Below are positions 62,315 through 64,000 of a stretch of 64,000 nt of DNA, one piece after another (positions within the stretch are counted from its first letter, which is position 1; every line of letters starts with the position of its first letter). Position numbers and translations under genes: made by a program. Under the pieces are notes generated by a model. It had not been told where the DNA came from. It did no database searches and saw only the letters and a program-made list of their open reading frames with translations. This DNA comes from Cannabis sativa (Eukaryota; Streptophyta; Magnoliopsida; Rosales; Cannabaceae): positions 21,232,160 through 21,296,159 of the forward strand of contig NC_083601.1 in the NCBI RefSeq assembly GCF_029168945.1. The letters run 5' to 3'.

Positions 62315-62755
62315 ATCTCCCCCTTTGGCACTTTGATTGACAAAACATTTTATTATGAGAAAACCTGCATCAAGTGTTAGAAACCAAAGCAAATAGCTTT
62401 TTAAAGATACAAGAGTATAAAAAATACTCCCCCTGCATGAAAGCTCTCTAACACATAAAACAAAGAACTTTTTTTGGACGGAAAAGCTTGCAAAGCGAAG
62501 AACACAACTTTTTAAATGGAAAAGTGTTAAACCACAAACAACTTTTTAAACGGAAAAGTGTTAAACCACAAACAAGCAACTCCCCCTAAAACCAAGGGTC
62601 CAGAGTTGTAACAAAGAGTTCAATGAATCCAAAAAAAATATGACTACTCCCCCTTTTTGTCTATCAAGGAGCCAAAGATAACAAAAACAAACATGAACAA
62701 AGTCATAAATTCAAATAAACATTAATAAAAAGCAAAAGATAAAAGATTGAACCAC
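62315..62755 (-). other. 3' non-coding region of the retroelement
   Basis: Contains three 'actcccccttt/aactccccct' patches; read on the minus strand these include 'GACAAAAAGGGGGAG', common in SIRE/copia-type elements between the last gene and the LTR. No gene. Confidence 0.6.
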
Positions 62756-64000
62756 TTATTCATCATCATTGGGTCGGAAGTATTTCATGATGCTGTCCAT
62801 CTTCCTAAGAAGCAAGGCCTAACTTGTCTCCATTCTTCCCAAACGCAAGTTGAATTCTGCCATTTCTGTAGGAGCAGAAGTGGAAGCAGATCCAGCAGCA
62901 GGATCAGTTGTAAGACCAGGGGAAGCAGACCGAGCCTTTCTTTGAGCAACTTTTCCTTGAGGAGGCTTCTCAGGAATTTTGAAAGTGGTTCCAACAGCAG
63001 GCATCTCAATTGATTCATTCTCAAGAATCAATTCCTCTTGATCAGATAAAATTTTATAGATTAAGTGAGGAAAAATGAGATTGAGCCTAGGTTTCTTACC
63101 CTTTCGAAGAGAGACAATTTGCTCCCAAATCATGTCAGCCAAATCAATTTTAGCACCAATTGAAACTTTATACAAAAAGAAAGCAAGTTCATTTGAAACA
63201 TTTACCGGATTGGAGCAAAGAAACCAATTGGATAGGGCAAACCTCATGAGAGCAGCATGTTGATAGGTGAGTTGAGACATATGCATGGTGTCGGAGAGTT
63301 TAATTTCATTATCACCAGAGAGATAACCGAACACCTTTTGACGATCAAACTCCTCATCAGTTGGCTCAATTCCCATAGGCAAATTGAGAGCCTCAGCAAC
63401 ATCCTTCACAGTAAAGGAATACCAGTGTCCTCTGACAAAAACTTTGCCAAACATGAAAGAGTCCTCATCGAGAAACTCATCAGTGATGTTAGCATAAAAT
63501 TCCTTCACAATTCTATCCACATACCCATCAAAACCGATCAAGGTATCTACCCATTGTCTTTCTTTCAACATGTTATACACTCCAAAAGGCTTATGAGCAA
63601 TAACATTACAATTTTTCTCCACAGTAAAATTCCTATTCTCATAGAATTTCATATCTCTAGCATGATCATTATAACAAAAATAATGAGAGTGGGGCTTGAA
63701 GTTATCAAGAGAAATACCAGAGGGCCTCTTTCTTTTCTGTGGAAGAATAGGATTTGTAGAGACAATGGGCCTTTTTCCTTTGTCCTTCTTTGGAACAGCA
63801 GGAGGGACTGGAACAGATTCTGTAGTGACAGGCTCAGTTTCTGGTTCTTCACTCTCGGATCCAGAATCATCAATAACAGGAAGATCTTTGGGCACAAATT
63901 CTTCACTTGAATCGGACAAGCCCTCTGAATCATGATCCTCCTCACTTTCTTCTGGTTCAGAATCTGAGGAAGAGACCGAAGGGGGATTCTCCTTGAGATT
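62756..64000 (-). CDS. 'Putative plant transposon protein' gene (partial, runs off right edge)
   Basis: A minus-strand frame is open from the window edge (64000) to TAG at 62819-62821. The real start lies beyond the window, because the frame stays open to the edge. The N-terminal part is acidic, Ser/Glu-rich and low in complexity. The middle carries the pattern of the plant transposon-protein domain: 'VYNMLKERQWVDTL', 'VKEFYANI', 'VFVRGHWYSFTVKDVAEALNLP', then 'SNELAFFLYKV..GAKIDLADMIWEQI'. The C-terminal part is basic and Pro/Ala/Ser-rich. After the TAG the same frame codes another 20 residues to TAA at 62756-62758, so the stop may be recent or read through. It lies upstream of a purine tract and LTR on the same strand and so belongs to that retroelement; the protein's function is unknown. 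Confidence 0.75.

Noticed and set aside
63257..63910. Plus-strand 217-codon frame
   Set aside because: Antisense to the transposon-protein gene, which has recognisable domain patterns; the long shadow reflects codon bias.
1..64000. tRNA or rRNA genes
   Set aside because: I saw no cloverleaf with paired A and B boxes and no rRNA-like stretch; primer-site matches belong to retroelements.

Overview
The window is nuclear DNA of a flowering plant, most likely a eudicot. It is strongly AT-rich, its genes have many introns with GT-AG borders (one GC-AG), and the four host genes all belong to plant families. It is also full of LTR retrotransposons and MITEs. I have a weak, unproven impression of the hop/cannabis family from the style of the LTRs; nothing in the sequence fixes the species.

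Layout. (1) Positions 1-25,000 are a nested transposon bed. A Ty1-copia element lies on the minus strand (internal region 1-4984, LTR 4985-6928). To its right a degenerate transposon-type gene (6929-9147, then short pieces, then 19281-19640) has been split by an old minus-strand LTR (9148-13173), itself split by a plus-strand solo LTR (10407-12279) and a small MITE (9399-9589), by a hAT-type MITE (13218-13738), and by a compound inverted LTR insertion (13762-19280). A small retroposon (20175-20304) and a complete 4.06-kb LTR element without coding capacity (20569-24623) follow. Target-site duplications can be read for most of these.

(2) Positions 25,000-52,000 are the gene island. It holds a TRICHOME BIREFRINGENCE-LIKE polysaccharide O-acetyltransferase gene (plus, 26043-28928), a VIT/VWA-domain gene like plant inter-alpha-trypsin-inhibitor heavy chain-related proteins (plus, 13 coding exons, 34234-39767), a LAZ1/DUF300 (organic solute transporter alpha-like) gene (minus, 8 exons, 39891-41925) and a LAZY/DRO1-type gravitropism gene (plus, 5 exons including a 6-nt and a 20-nt coding exon, 49439-51822). 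The second and third genes converge with only 123 bp between stop codons. MITEs, several nested and most with target duplications, fill the spaces, and a degraded Ty1-copia gag lies at 42700-43527.

(3) Positions 52,000-64,000 return to transposon sequence: foldback MITEs, a FAR1/MULE-type C-terminal fragment (57732-58097), a retroelement-like reading frame with an internal stop (60056-61054), an LTR (about 61058-62314) and the 3' part of a gene for a 'putative plant transposon protein' that runs off the right edge.

The four host genes have unrelated roles (cell-wall acetylation, unknown VWA function, membrane transport, gravity signalling) and form no pathway. I found no clearly new biological system. 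The most unusual structures are the multiply interrupted transposon gene, the inverted LTR pair inside one target duplication, the duplicated splice acceptor in the VWA gene and the tiny exons of the LAZY gene.
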